Shown: positions 15,927-24,009, counted from the first letter of the stretch. The stretch: 28,586 nt of DNA from JAAAPF01 sp964481035 (GCA_964481035.1 CAYZSE010000024.1:1-28586); one strand, 5' to 3'. Translations and numbers: made by a program. Notes: generated from the letters alone by a model not told the origin.

Positions 15927-17065
15927 GAGCCGCGGCCCGTGGCGAGAAGGCGCAGCGCGGTCCAGGCACGGCCGACGAGGCTCGCCTCGGCGACGTCCTC
16001 GCCGACCAGGAGAGGCAGCCGGCGCGCACTCATCCCGGGCGCTTGCAGGACGATCTCGCCGACGGGGGCGCCGGCCGCCACCGGCGCGCGGATCGGCGCG
16101 TCGTAAGCGACCGCCACCTGGAGCGCATCGCGGGCGGCGGCGGATAGCGTCACCCGGACATCGTCACCTGCGACCAACGGGACCGCCGCCCGATCGCCGA
16201 GCCACACCGGCGCCTCGACGACGGTCTCATCGGCAGCGAACAGCCGATAGCTGCGGAAGGCACGGAAGCCGTACTCCAATAGCCTCTCCGCTTCCCGCCG
16301 GCGCTCCCCCGGCGTGTCGAGCCCGGCGACGACCAGAACGAGGCGCTGGCCGGCGCGCTCGGCGGACGCGACGAGGCCGTAGCCCGCGGCGGCGGTGTGC
16401 CCCGTCTTGAGCCCGTCGACCCCTTCGACGCCAGCCCGCAGCAGCGGGTTGCGCGAGCCCTGCTCGATGCCGGCGTAGGTGAAGCCCCTCTCGCCGTAGT
16501 AGTGGTAGTGCTCGGGGAACCGCTCGATGATCGCGGCTGCCAGGGTTGCCAGATCGCGCACCGTCATCAGGTGCTCGGCATCCGGCCAGCCGCTCGCGTT
16601 CTTGAAGGTGCTGCCGGTGAGACCGAGCTCGCGGCCGCGGGCAGTCATCTGCACGGCGAACGCCTGCTCGGTACCGGCCAGGGCCTCGGCGACGACGATG
16701 CAGGCGTCGTTGCCGGACTGGATGATGATGCCGCGCAGGAGGTCTTCGACCCGCACCCGGTCGCCGACCTCGACGAACATCTTCGAGCCGCCCATGCGCC
16801 ACGCCTTCTCGCTGACGAGGAACTCGTCGTCGAGGGAAAGCTCGCCCTCGGCGATGCGCTCGAAGAGCATGAACGCCGTCATGAGCTTGCTCATCGAGGC
16901 CGGCTCGCGCGGCACGTCGGCGTTCTTCTCGTAGAGCACTTGGCCGCTTGGGAAGTCGACTAGGATGGCGGCCTCGGCGAGTGTCTCGAAGGGGGTCTCG
17001 GCGATGACGCGGCTCGGTGCCCACAGGGCGACGAGCGCGAGCGAGGCGACGATCAGGCGGCGCAT
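15923..17065 (-). CDS. dacA: D-alanyl-D-alanine carboxypeptidase (penicillin-binding protein 5/6 type)
   Basis: Trims the terminal D-Ala of peptidoglycan pentapeptides in the periplasm; 380 aa. Signal peptide is at 1-22 with cleavage near SRVIA-E. The serine-peptidase triad motifs are S57-M-S-K60, S117-G-N119 and K220-T-G. The C-terminal PBP5-type beta domain runs to about 360, and the last 20 residues could form the amphipathic membrane anchor. The start at 17065 has GGAGGG at good spacing. An alternative ATG at 17098 overlaps the rlpA stop as ATGA and would add 11 mostly basic residues before the signal; I prefer the shorter form. Its stop overlaps the proposed tmk CTG. Confidence 0.93.
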   Translation of the reverse strand: MRRLIVASLALVALWAPSRVIAETPFETLAEAAILVDFPSGQVLYEKNADVPREPASMSKLMTAFMLFERIAEGELSLDDEFLVSEKAWRMGGSKMFVEVGDRVRVEDLLRGIIIQSGNDACIVVAEALAGTEQAFAVQMTARGRELGLTGSTFKNASGWPDAEHLMTVRDLATLAAAIIERFPEHYHYYGERGFTYAGIEQGSRNPLLRAGVEGVDGLKTGHTAAAGYGLVASAERAGQRLVLVVAGLDTPGERRREAERLLEYGFRAFRSYRLFAADETVVEAPVWLGDRAAVPLVAGDDVRVTLSAAARDALQVAVAYDAPIRAPVAAGAPVGEIVLQAPGMSARRLPLLVGEDVAEASLVGRAWTALRLLATGRGS

Positions 17066-17094
17066 GGGCAATCCCTCCACACGGCGTTTCCTGC

Positions 17095-17919
17095 TCATGC
17101 GCGCCCGACGCCACATTGGTCGGCCGGCGCGTTGAGCTGCATGATGAAGGCGTTGCCGTGGCCGTCGCGCGCCACCTGGGCGAGAGCTCGATGCGCGACG
17201 TCGAGATCGCTGAAGGGTCCGAGACGCACGCGCGTCACGCCGCCTTCGCGCACGCTCTGCCCACGCACCGGGGCGGCGAACCGTCCCTGCAGGAAGGCGG
17301 CCGTCGCCTGCGCCTGGGCGCGATCGGCGTAGGCCCCGACCTGCAGAAAATAAGTGTCGCACGGCACGGCCGCCGTCGCCCGCGCGGGCGGCCGCGTCAA
17401 GGCGGGCTCGGCGCGGGCGACGACCGTCGGCTGCGGCGGCGTCCCCTTGGAATCGGCGAGACCGAGAAAGCGCACCCGGACCCGCGTGAGGCCGTCCTCC
17501 TTGAACCCCAGCGCCTCGGCTGCCGCCTCCGACAGGTCGATGATCCGATCGCCGGCAAAGGGGCCCCGGTCGTTGACGCGGGCCTCGAGGGTGCGGCCGT
17601 TCTCCAGGTTCGTGACCTCGACGAGGCTCGGCAACGGCAGGGTCGTATGGGCCGCGGACAGCCGCCGCTTATCGTAGCGCTCGCCGTTGGCGGTGAGGCG
17701 GCCGTGGAAGGGATCGCCGTACCAGGACGCGATCCCTTCCGCCTCGTAGGAGGGATCGTAGAAGGGCTCATACCAGCGCCCGTTGATCTGATAGGGCCGC
17801 CCGAGCTTGTAGTGCCCACCCTCGCCCGAGGGCTGCGACGGGCCGCTGCCGCAACCGCTGAGAGCCGTGCCGAGCGCCAACACCACCAGGACGACGGGCC
17901 ACCTGTGCTGAAGCCACAT
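17095..17919 (-). CDS. rlpA: RlpA-type septal lytic transglycosylase lipoprotein with SPOR domain
   Basis: A 274-aa probable outer-membrane lipoprotein: hydrophobic signal at 7-20 and lipobox LSGC with Cys23. A double-psi beta-barrel (about 60-165; ASWYGDPFHGRLTANGERYD and NDRGPF) is the RlpA catalytic fold that cleaves glycan strands lacking stem peptides. A C-terminal SPOR domain (about 195-265; YFLQVGAY and RVRLGPF) binds denuded glycans at the septum. Its neighbour dacA makes trimmed peptides and mltB also cuts glycans. The ATG at 17919 is one base after the mltB stop; an ATG 30 bases further upstream, inside mltB, is possible but lengthens the signal n-region. Confidence 0.9.
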   Translation of the reverse strand: MWLQHRWPVVLVVLALGTALSGCGSGPSQPSGEGGHYKLGRPYQINGRWYEPFYDPSYEAEGIASWYGDPFHGRLTANGERYDKRRLSAAHTTLPLPSLVEVTNLENGRTLEARVNDRGPFAGDRIIDLSEAAAEALGFKEDGLTRVRVRFLGLADSKGTPPQPTVVARAEPALTRPPARATAAVPCDTYFLQVGAYADRAQAQATAAFLQGRFAAPVRGQSVREGGVTRVRLGPFSDLDVAHRALAQVARDGHGNAFIMQLNAPADQCGVGRA

Positions 17920-17920
17920 G

Positions 17921-18919
17921 TCAATTGTTCCGAGCAAGCTTTTGCACATCCCAGAAACTATCGCTCAGAAGCCCGACGCTCAAGGCAAAGTAGGTCGAAC
18001 GGTTCCATTCCATCAGCACGTCGAAGTTCGAGTAGACGAGAAAGGCCGGGCCGGCGCCGTCGTCGGTGACCACGAGGCCGGCGTCGACGTCGGCCTCGGG
18101 CAGCGGGCCGCCATCGGTCCGGCGCACCCCTGACGCGGCCCAAAAGGCGAGCGGTCGCTTGTCGTCGCGTCCCTGCGGCAGATCGGCGAAGCCGCCGGCG
18201 CGGCGGACCTCCCGCCCCCACCGCCAGCCCGCCCGCCAGCCGATCGACGTCAGGTAGTTCGCCATCGAGGCGAAGACGTCGGCTTGGCTGGTCCAGATGT
18301 CCGCCCATCCGTCGGCGTCGCGATCGACCGCATGGTCCAGGTAGGTCGAGGGCATGAACTGCGCCTGTCCCATCGCGCCGGCCCACGAACCCTGCATGCT
18401 TGCCACGGTCAGTGGCGTGCGATCGAGCACGAGCAGAGCCGCGATGAGCTCGCGGGTGAAGAGATCGCGGCGACGCCCGTCGTGGGCCAGCGTCGCCAGC
18501 GAGCGGACGACCGGATAATCACCGGTGACCTCGCCGAAGCTCGACTCGATTCCCCACAGCGCGACGAGGACTTGCGGCTGCACGCCGAACGCGCCGCCGA
18601 TCGGATCGAGCAGGCCGCGATGCTTCGCGTAGCGCTCCCGACCGATGCGGATGCGGGCGTCGTCGACGACCCTGCGGCGATAATCGGCAAAGCTTATGCG
18701 CGCCTCGGGCTGCCGGCGATCGAGGGCCACGACCCTGGGGTTCGGCTGGAGGTCGGCGAAGGCGGCGTCGACGGAGGCGGCGCTTACGCCTTGGCTGAGG
18801 GCCACCGCGCGCACGGCGTCGAGGAAGTCCGCAAAGCTCTGGGCGCGGGCGCCGCCCGGCCCAAGGGTGGTCGCGAGCGCCGCCGCGACAGCGGCCCGGC
18901 GGGAGAGATGCGAAGTCAT
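17921..18919 (-). CDS. mltB: Lytic murein transglycosylase, MltB family
   Basis: A periplasmic glycan-strand lyase of the SLT_2/MltB family; 332 aa. The N-terminus has a twin-arginine-containing signal (SRRAAVAAALA, cleavage near ARA-QS). The catalytic acid is Glu125 in ALWGIESSFGEVTGDY, followed by QAQFMPSTYLDHAVDRDADG and the ASMANYL segment typical of the family. No lipobox is present, so this is the soluble form. The ATG at 18919 follows GGAAAGG at good spacing; an ATG 14 codons upstream is less likely. It begins the tightly packed cell-wall/replication cluster, 78 bp after the S24-type regulator, and is one base from rlpA. Confidence 0.92.
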   Translation of the reverse strand: MTSHLSRRAAVAAALATTLGPGGARAQSFADFLDAVRAVALSQGVSAASVDAAFADLQPNPRVVALDRRQPEARISFADYRRRVVDDARIRIGRERYAKHRGLLDPIGGAFGVQPQVLVALWGIESSFGEVTGDYPVVRSLATLAHDGRRRDLFTRELIAALLVLDRTPLTVASMQGSWAGAMGQAQFMPSTYLDHAVDRDADGWADIWTSQADVFASMANYLTSIGWRAGWRWGREVRRAGGFADLPQGRDDKRPLAFWAASGVRRTDGGPLPEADVDAGLVVTDDGAGPAFLVYSNFDVLMEWNRSTYFALSVGLLSDSFWDVQKLARNN

Positions 18920-18997
18920 CGTTGCCTTTCCGCGTGCGCTATCGACTGGAGACCGCGGCAATGTAGCGCCACGGCCGGGGTCCGCAACGCGCCGGCC

Positions 18998-19624
18998 CTA
19001 CTGCGACGCCCAGACGATGCGGCCGAGCCAGGCCACGTCGCCGACCGCGATCTCCTCGACGACCGCGGCGTCGACAATGGTGGCCACGGTCAGCTTCTCC
19101 GCCGTCCGCCTGGCGAGGACGCCGAGGTGCGGCGGGCCCTCCTGCGGCATCACCACGACGCGATCACCGCGACGAATGCCGGCGTCGGGGGCGACGAGCA
19201 GCGTGTCGCCCGGCCGGTAGACCGGATGAAAGTCCTCGCTGTCGACCTCGACGCCGTAGACGTGCGGTCCGCTCATATGCTGCAGCTCGACCCGTTCGAA
19301 GCTGGCGCTCGGGAAACCGGCGGCATCGAATTGCCGGCGCGCCATGGCGCTCAGGCGCACGCAGCCGACCGTCGAACGCGGCTGCAGCGCCGCGCCCGGG
19401 TCGACCAACGCCACGAAATCCGCGAGCGTCGTGTGGGTCGCATCGAGGATCTTCGAAAGGCTTTCGGTGCTCGGCCACCGCGGGCGCCCGTCGCGTGTCG
19501 ACCGCTTGCTCTTGTTGAAGGTCGTCGGGTCGAGGCCGGAGCGCTTCGCCAAGCCCGAAGGCGAGAGGCCGTTCACCTCCGCCAAGCGGTCAACCCCTCG
19601 CCAGACATCCGCGTGGCTCAACAT
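18998..19624 (-). CDS. LexA/phage-repressor-like HTH and S24-domain regulator
   Basis: A 208-aa regulator. Residues 5-60 hold a helix-turn-helix (LSPSGLAKRSGLDPTTFNKSKR, split here between 20 and 41), and residues about 85-205 an S24 peptidase-like domain (VYGVEVDSEDFHPVYRPGD, GDRVVVM). It belongs to an alphaproteobacterial family with the N-terminus MLSHADVWR. The Ser of the usual GDSM-x-P box is present only as DSEDFHP, and the Lys expected near GVLARRTAEK is not clearly there, so self-cleavage may be lost. An ATG nine codons upstream is an alternative start. It is divergent from the phage-like genes, with a perfect dyad between, and is co-directional with mltB. It could repress the cassette, the cell-wall cluster or both. 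Confidence 0.85.
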   Translation of the reverse strand: MLSHADVWRGVDRLAEVNGLSPSGLAKRSGLDPTTFNKSKRSTRDGRPRWPSTESLSKILDATHTTLADFVALVDPGAALQPRSTVGCVRLSAMARRQFDAAGFPSASFERVELQHMSGPHVYGVEVDSEDFHPVYRPGDTLLVAPDAGIRRGDRVVVMPQEGPPHLGVLARRTAEKLTVATIVDAAVVEEIAVGDVAWLGRIVWASQ

Positions 19625-19717
19625 CGAGCGCGATCCCCTCGGTTTTGCCATCTGATAGGAAGCTTCTCCGGCGTAGGCAAGAAAGAATGCGGTGTTGCCG
19701 AGGCATCGGTCTTCTAG

Positions 19718-19732
19718 GTAAAGTTTCTTTAC
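19718..19732. promoter_or_regulatory. Perfect dyad GTAAAGTTTCTTTAC, candidate operator
   Basis: A 15-bp palindrome with 6-bp arms and a 3-bp centre sits in the 126-bp gap between the S24 regulator (minus) and the first cassette gene (plus, ATG 19 bases later). It is AT-rich in a GC-rich genome, which makes chance formation less likely. Dyads of this size and position are typical operators for HTH repressors. The bound protein is inferred to be the adjacent S24-type regulator. Confidence 0.55.
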
Positions 19733-19750
19733 TGACCATGAGAACGAGCC

Positions 19751-20140
19751 ATGCCGCGGCCACGCGCCCTCGTCGTCTTCACCGACCAGCACGACCTCCC
19801 CTGGCTCGCGTGGCTGAAGCCGGGGTTTCGTCATTGCTTCGTCGTGGCGCGGGATCCGGCGGGCGAGTGGATCGCCTGCGATTGGCTGCTAGGTCGCTTC
19901 ACCTTCCGCGCCTACGGCCCTCAAGAACCGCTCGAACTCGCCGCCCTCTTCGTCGCCCGTGGCCACCGTGTCGTCATCGTCACCGGTTGCGCGCCCTCCC
20001 GCCGGCGGCCCTGGCTGCGGCCGATGACCTGCGTCGAGGTGGTGAAGCAGGCGCTGGGCTGGCACGGCCTGCGCCCCGTCACCCCATGGGGCCTCTATCG
20101 GGCACTGCGCGCGGCCGGCCATCGATCTCTTCACTCCTAG
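19751..20140 (+). CDS. Small phage-associated protein, possible permuted papain-like fold
   Basis: A 129-aa protein with no signal peptide or transmembrane helix. His28 (KPGFRHCFVV) comes before Cys94 (RPMTCVEVVKQALG), and the protein ends with a TPWGLYRALR motif. A histidine strand ahead of a helix-capping cysteine is the order found in circularly permuted NlpC/P60-type (papain-like) hydrolases. Similar short proteins often sit directly upstream of podoviral portal genes. If active it might be an endopeptidase or amidase, but this is inference and it may be a structural protein. The start is 19 bp after the dyad, and the Shine-Dalgarno is weak. An 83-bp AT-richer gap separates it from the portal gene. 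Confidence 0.7.
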   Translation: MPRPRALVVFTDQHDLPWLAWLKPGFRHCFVVARDPAGEWIACDWLLGRFTFRAYGPQEPLELAALFVARGHRVVIVTGCAPSRRRPWLRPMTCVEVVKQALGWHGLRPVTPWGLYRALRAAGHRSLHS

Positions 20141-20159
20141 GTCTATATTCATATTTCTC

Positions 20160-20190
20160 TTGACCGCTTCACCGCACGTCCCTACGTAGG
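20160..20190 (+). promoter_or_regulatory. Possible promoter with palindromic site before the portal gene
   Basis: The gap 20141-20223 is noticeably AT-rich (for example TATATTCATATTTCTC). It contains TTGACC (20160-20165), a good -35 hexamer, and a perfect 10-bp palindrome CCTACGTAGG (20181-20190) covering the position expected for a -10. No strong -10 hexamer is present, so any promoter would need activation or use another sigma factor. Confidence 0.35.
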
Positions 20191-20223
20191 AATAGGTTTT
20201 TGTTCTTATCCAAGGGACTGGCC

Positions 20224-21705
20224 ATGGCCGAGACCGCCGCCGTCGAACTCACGGCACGCTTTCGCCAGGCGCGCGAACGTCGCGCCGCCTGGGAGTCCCT
20301 GTGGCGCGATTGCTACGCCTACGCGCTGCCACGCCTCGACGCACAGCGCGGCACGGAAGCGAGCCTCTACGACGGCACGGCGGCCGATGCGGTCGAGCAA
20401 TTGGCCGCGAGCCTCCTCGCCGAGCTGACGCCGCCCTGGTCCGCGTGGCTCGGCATCGAGGCTGCAGCGGGGGTTCAAGAAGCCGAGGCGCGCACCCTCG
20501 CTCCCGAGTTCGAGCAAGCCACCCGAACGCTGCTGGCGCACTTCCACCGCTCGAACTTCACGGTCGAGATCCACCAGTGCTTTCTCGACCTCGCCTGCGT
20601 CGGCACCGCCACACTCGCCGTCGAGGAGGCGCCGACCGGCGGCCCCTCGGCGTTTCGCTTCACCGCCATTCCCGCACGCGACGTCTATGTCGAAGCCGGG
20701 CCGGGCGGTCAGGTGCGTGGTCATTTTCGGGTCAACCGACTGCGCGGCGCGGAGCTTCCCCAGCGCTACGACCCGGTCGCTCTAGGCCCGGAGCTGCTCG
20801 CGCTGGCCGACAAGGAACCGGACCGCAGCTTCGACGTGGTCGAGGCCGTGTTCGCGCAGAACCAGGGCTTCGCCTACACGGCCTTCATCGACGACGGCGC
20901 GCGGGGCCGGGTACGCATCCTCGACAGCGGGCATTTCCAGACCTCGCCCTTCATCACCTTCCGCTGGAGCAAGGGCGCGGGCGACGTCTATGGGCGCTCG
21001 CCGGTGATGACCGCGCTGCCCGACATCAAGACCGCCAACAAGGTCGTCGAGCTGGTCCTCAAGAACGCCGCAATGGCCATCACCGGCATGTGGCAGGCGG
21101 ACGACGACGGCGTCTTGAACCCCCACAACATCCGGCTCGCACCGGGCGCGGTGATCCCCAAAGCGCCGGGCTCGAGCGGGCTCTCGCCCTTGCAGACTCC
21201 GGGACGGTTCGACGTCTCCGACCTCATCCTCGACGACCTTCGCAGCCGCATCCGGCACACGCTCCTGGTCGACCGGCTGGGTCCGGTCAACGACGCCCGC
21301 ATGACCGCGACCGAGGTGCTCGAGCGCTCGGCCGAGGCGGCCCGGCTGCTCGGTGCCATCTACGGCCGCCTTCACGCCGAGTTGGTCGAGCCGCTGTTTC
21401 GGCGAACGCTGGCGATCCTGATCCGCCGGGGCGAGGTGCCGGCGCCGTTGCAGGACCGGCGCATCGCCGAGATCCGCCATCTCGGACCGCTCGCTCGCGG
21501 TCAGGCCCGCGACGACGTCAAGCACGTCCTCGCCTGGCTGGAGCACGCCAACCGCCTCGGCGACGCCGGCAAGGCCACGGTTGACGCCCCGGCCGTCGCC
21601 CGTTGGCTCGCCCGCACGCTCGGCGTGCCGGCGGAGCTCGTCAAGGACCAGCCGACCGCCGGCGACGCGCTCGAAGCGCTGGTCGCCGCGGCGACGGAGG
21701 GGTGA
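20224..21705 (+). CDS. Phage portal (head-to-tail connector) protein
   Basis: A 493-aa protein of the podoviral head-to-tail connector family, forming the dodecameric vertex through which DNA is packaged and ejected. Recognisable features are the N-terminal RRAAWESLWRDCYAYALPR, the ASLYDGTAADAVEQLAASL and LTPPWSAWLGI segments, the SPFITFRWSKGAGDVYGRSP loop and the long C-terminal helices (RMTATEVLERSAEAARLLG, LHAELVEPLFRRTLAIL). The length is close to T7 gp8 (about 536) and BPP-1-like portals. The start at ATG 20224 has AAGGGA upstream; a TTG 24 bases earlier is less likely. First of the densely packed structural genes. Confidence 0.92.
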   Translation: MAETAAVELTARFRQARERRAAWESLWRDCYAYALPRLDAQRGTEASLYDGTAADAVEQLAASLLAELTPPWSAWLGIEAAAGVQEAEARTLAPEFEQATRTLLAHFHRSNFTVEIHQCFLDLACVGTATLAVEEAPTGGPSAFRFTAIPARDVYVEAGPGGQVRGHFRVNRLRGAELPQRYDPVALGPELLALADKEPDRSFDVVEAVFAQNQGFAYTAFIDDGARGRVRILDSGHFQTSPFITFRWSKGAGDVYGRSPVMTALPDIKTANKVVELVLKNAAMAITGMWQADDDGVLNPHNIRLAPGAVIPKAPGSSGLSPLQTPGRFDVSDLILDDLRSRIRHTLLVDRLGPVNDARMTATEVLERSAEAARLLGAIYGRLHAELVEPLFRRTLAILIRRGEVPAPLQDRRIAEIRHLGPLARGQARDDVKHVLAWLEHANRLGDAGKATVDAPAVARWLARTLGVPAELVKDQPTAGDALEALVAAATEG

Positions 21706-21710
21706 AGCGG

Positions 21711-21971
21711 ATGGCCGTGACCACGGATCGTCTCGCTGCGGCGGCCACGGGGGCCGAGCCATCGCTGCCCGGAGGTCTCGCTGGCGTGCTGGACAACGGA
21801 CCCGAACGCCGCCGGCTCGCGCATCTCGACCAGCGGTCCCCGCGCCACTCCCTGCCGCCCTCCGCGGACGACACGGAGCTGCGCCACCGCGAAGGGCAGC
21901 GGAGCGTCGTTCTCTACCTCCACAACCTGCTCGCGACCGTGCGTCGCGACCCATCGGGAGATCTCGCGTGA
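21711..21971 (+). CDS. Small phage protein, Bbp19-like
   Basis: An 86-aa protein of uncertain role. The segment ELRHREGQRSVVLYLHNLL resembles the EGRR-x-LG-like C-terminal motif of the Bbp19-type small proteins that lie between portal and scaffold genes in BPP-1-like podoviruses, and VLDNGPERRRLAHL resembles their N-terminal part. The ATG follows GGAGGGG at 8 bases and lies 5 bases after the portal stop. Its TGA overlaps the scaffold ATG by one base. Position and spacing support a real gene; the family call is tentative. Confidence 0.65.
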   Translation: MAVTTDRLAAAATGAEPSLPGGLAGVLDNGPERRRLAHLDQRSPRHSLPPSADDTELRHREGQRSVVLYLHNLLATVRRDPSGDLA

Positions 21972-22783
21972 TGACGGACCCCCTCCTCTCGATCCCCGGC
22001 CCCACGGCCGCCGACCTCGCGCATGAGGACGCCGTCGACACACCCGCCACCGAGATCGCGACCGAGACGCCGTCCGCCGTCGTCGACGAGGCGCGCGGCG
22101 CCGATCGACCGGCCGATGTTCCCGACAAGTTCTGGGACGCCGAAGCGGGCGCGCTGCGCACGGACGCGCTGTTGAAGTCGTATCTCGAGCTGGAGCGCAG
22201 GCTCGGCGCCGGCGGCCTCGACGAGGAAGAGGGCGCGGGGGACGAGGGGGACGAGGCGGCGATGTCGCCGCTCGACGTGCCCGCCACGCCGGACGACTAC
22301 GAGGTCGATGGCGCGAGTGATCTCGTCGCGCCCGATCCGGAGGTCAACAAGCGCCTGCACGAGGCCGGCTTCACCCAGGATCAGGCGCGCCTCGTCTATC
22401 GCCTCGCCGAGGAATACCTGCTGCCCGCGGTGAGCGATGCCTACGGCGAGGTCGTCGTCCAACAGGAGCTCGGACGTCTGCGGGACGCCTTCGGCGGCGA
22501 CGAGGGCTGGCAAGCCACCGCCGACCAGTTGCAGAGCTGGGGCCAGGCCAACCTGGAGCCCGGCGTCTACGCCACCCTGGCGTCGAGCTACGACGGCGTC
22601 ATGGCGATGCACGCGATGATGCAGGCCCGCGAGCCACAGGTCGTGCATGCCGACGCCCCGGCGGGTCCGGCCGACGAGTCTTCGCTACGGCGGATGATGC
22701 AGGACCCCCGCTACTGGCGCGACCGCGACCCGGCGTTCGTCGCCGAGGTCACGCGCGGCTACGAGCGCCTGTTTCGCCAATGA
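21971..22783 (+). CDS. Capsid scaffold (assembly) protein
   Basis: A 270-aa acidic protein placed directly before the major capsid gene, as scaffold genes are in T7-like phages. The first 60 residues are acidic and disordered; then comes VPDKFWDAEAGALRTDALLKSY, a motif common in podoviral scaffolds; then helical segments. The C-terminus (LRRMMQDPRYWRDRDPAFV and VTRGYERLF) is a compact basic helix-loop-helix of the kind that contacts coat protein. It guides procapsid assembly and is expected to leave the head. The start is ATG overlapping the previous stop (TGATG); a GTG three bases earlier is possible. Confidence 0.85.
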   Translation: MTDPLLSIPGPTAADLAHEDAVDTPATEIATETPSAVVDEARGADRPADVPDKFWDAEAGALRTDALLKSYLELERRLGAGGLDEEEGAGDEGDEAAMSPLDVPATPDDYEVDGASDLVAPDPEVNKRLHEAGFTQDQARLVYRLAEEYLLPAVSDAYGEVVVQQELGRLRDAFGGDEGWQATADQLQSWGQANLEPGVYATLASSYDGVMAMHAMMQAREPQVVHADAPAGPADESSLRRMMQDPRYWRDRDPAFVAEVTRGYERLFRQ

Positions 22784-22801
22784 CGAACGCGACGACGACA
22801 A

Positions 22802-22840
22802 CCGGCAGCGGCCGTCGTCGCCGTCTCCGGCCGCCGCCGG
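22802..22840 (+). other. GC-rich hairpin upstream of the capsid gene
   Basis: A 13-bp stem (22802-22814 with 22828-22840, one A-C mismatch, 13-nt loop) lies between the scaffold stop and the capsid Shine-Dalgarno. No T-run follows. It may act as an RNA processing or stabilising element that raises capsid expression relative to scaffold. Confidence 0.5.
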
Positions 22841-22901
22841 CCCCTGTGGGGAGAACCGCCCAGCGGCTCGACACCACCCACCCTAGTTCGAGGAACTTCC
22901 C

Positions 22902-23726
22902 ATGAGCACCACGATCGACAACGCCTTCGTCAAGCAGTTCGAGGGCGAGGTCCACGACGCCTTCCAGCGCCAGGGCAGCAAGCTGCGCCCGACCGTTCGG
23001 GTCCGCAACGGCGTCCAGGGCGGCACCTGCGTCTTCCAGCGTATCGGCAAGGGTATCGCACAGACCAAGACCCGCCACGACTTCGTGCCGCAGATGAATG
23101 CCGAGCACTTCGCGGTCGAGGTCGCCTTGAGCGACTACTACGCCGGCGACTACGTCGACCGGCTCGACGAGCTCAAGGTCAACATCGACGAGCGCCAGGC
23201 GCTGGCGCGCGCCGGTGCCTACGCGCTCGGCCGGCAGACCGACCAGCTCATCATCGATGCGCTGAACGCGACCTCGACCGTCGCCGGCGACTCTGCGAAG
23301 AGCCTGACCAAGGCCAAGGTCCTCGCCGCCCTGGAGACGCTCGGCACCGAGGACGTGCCCGATGACGGCGAGCGCTACGCGGTGATCGGCTGGAAGCAGT
23401 GGGCCAACCTGCTCGACCTGCCGGAGTTCGCCTCGGCCGAGTACGTCGGCAACGAGAACCTCCCCTGGCAGGGAACGCAGGCCAAGTCCTGGCTCGGCAC
23501 CATGTGGATCGCCCACTCGGGGCTGCCCTACGATGCGGCCACCAAGCAGCGCACCTGCTTTTGGTACCACAAGAGCGCCGTCGGCCACGCCATCGGCCAG
23601 GACGTCACCGCCGACATCAGCTGGGTCGGCGAGCGTGCGGCGCATTTCGTCGCCAACTGGATGTCGCAGGGCGCGGGCCTGATCGATGCCGCCGGCTGCG
23701 TCAAGATGATCTGCACCGAGGCCTGA
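22902..23726 (+). CDS. Major capsid protein
   Basis: A 274-aa coat protein of the podoviral Phage_capsid_2-like group (HK97 fold). Features include the N-terminal FVKQFEGEVHDAFQRQGSKLR, the VFQRIGKG segment, the SDYYAGDYVDRLDELKVNID spine-helix lead and the IGWKQWANLLDLPEFASAEY and WLGTMWIAHSGLP strands of the A-domain. The ATG has GAGGAA at good spacing and an independent 118-bp leader, fitting a need for high expression. It should assemble into the icosahedral head with the scaffold product. Confidence 0.88.
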   Translation: MSTTIDNAFVKQFEGEVHDAFQRQGSKLRPTVRVRNGVQGGTCVFQRIGKGIAQTKTRHDFVPQMNAEHFAVEVALSDYYAGDYVDRLDELKVNIDERQALARAGAYALGRQTDQLIIDALNATSTVAGDSAKSLTKAKVLAALETLGTEDVPDDGERYAVIGWKQWANLLDLPEFASAEYVGNENLPWQGTQAKSWLGTMWIAHSGLPYDAATKQRTCFWYHKSAVGHAIGQDVTADISWVGERAAHFVANWMSQGAGLIDAAGCVKMICTEA

Positions 23727-23731
23727 GCCCG

Positions 23732-24001
23732 ATGCCGTACGACCCGACCGCGCTCCACGCCCTGTCCTACGCCAACGGCTTCACGCTGTGGCACTACCGC
23801 AGCGCGGACCGCACCGAGGCCGTGGACGGCAGCGGGTATTTCGATCCGGCGGCGCCCATTCTCCGCGTCGGCGACTTCGTGTTTCTCAACGTCGGCGTCG
23901 CCGACGAGGCGAAGCACACCCTGCGCGTGGTGACCGGCAACGACGGCACCCGCGTGACCGTCATGGCTCCCGGCGACATCGGGCGGTCCTGGCGCGACTG
24001 A
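23732..24001 (+). CDS. Small capsid-associated protein, possible cement/decoration protein
   Basis: An 89-aa protein, five bases after the capsid stop. The pattern YANGFTLWHYRSADRTEAVDG..GYF....L.VGDFVFLNVG is mostly beta-strand with a short compact fold. In BPP-1 the gene after the major capsid gene encodes the cement protein; by position this one may play that role, though it is shorter. I do not recognise a defined family. A strong hairpin follows the stop. Confidence 0.65.
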   Translation: MPYDPTALHALSYANGFTLWHYRSADRTEAVDGSGYFDPAAPILRVGDFVFLNVGVADEAKHTLRVVTGNDGTRVTVMAPGDIGRSWRD

Positions 24002-24009
24002 CGATCCGA

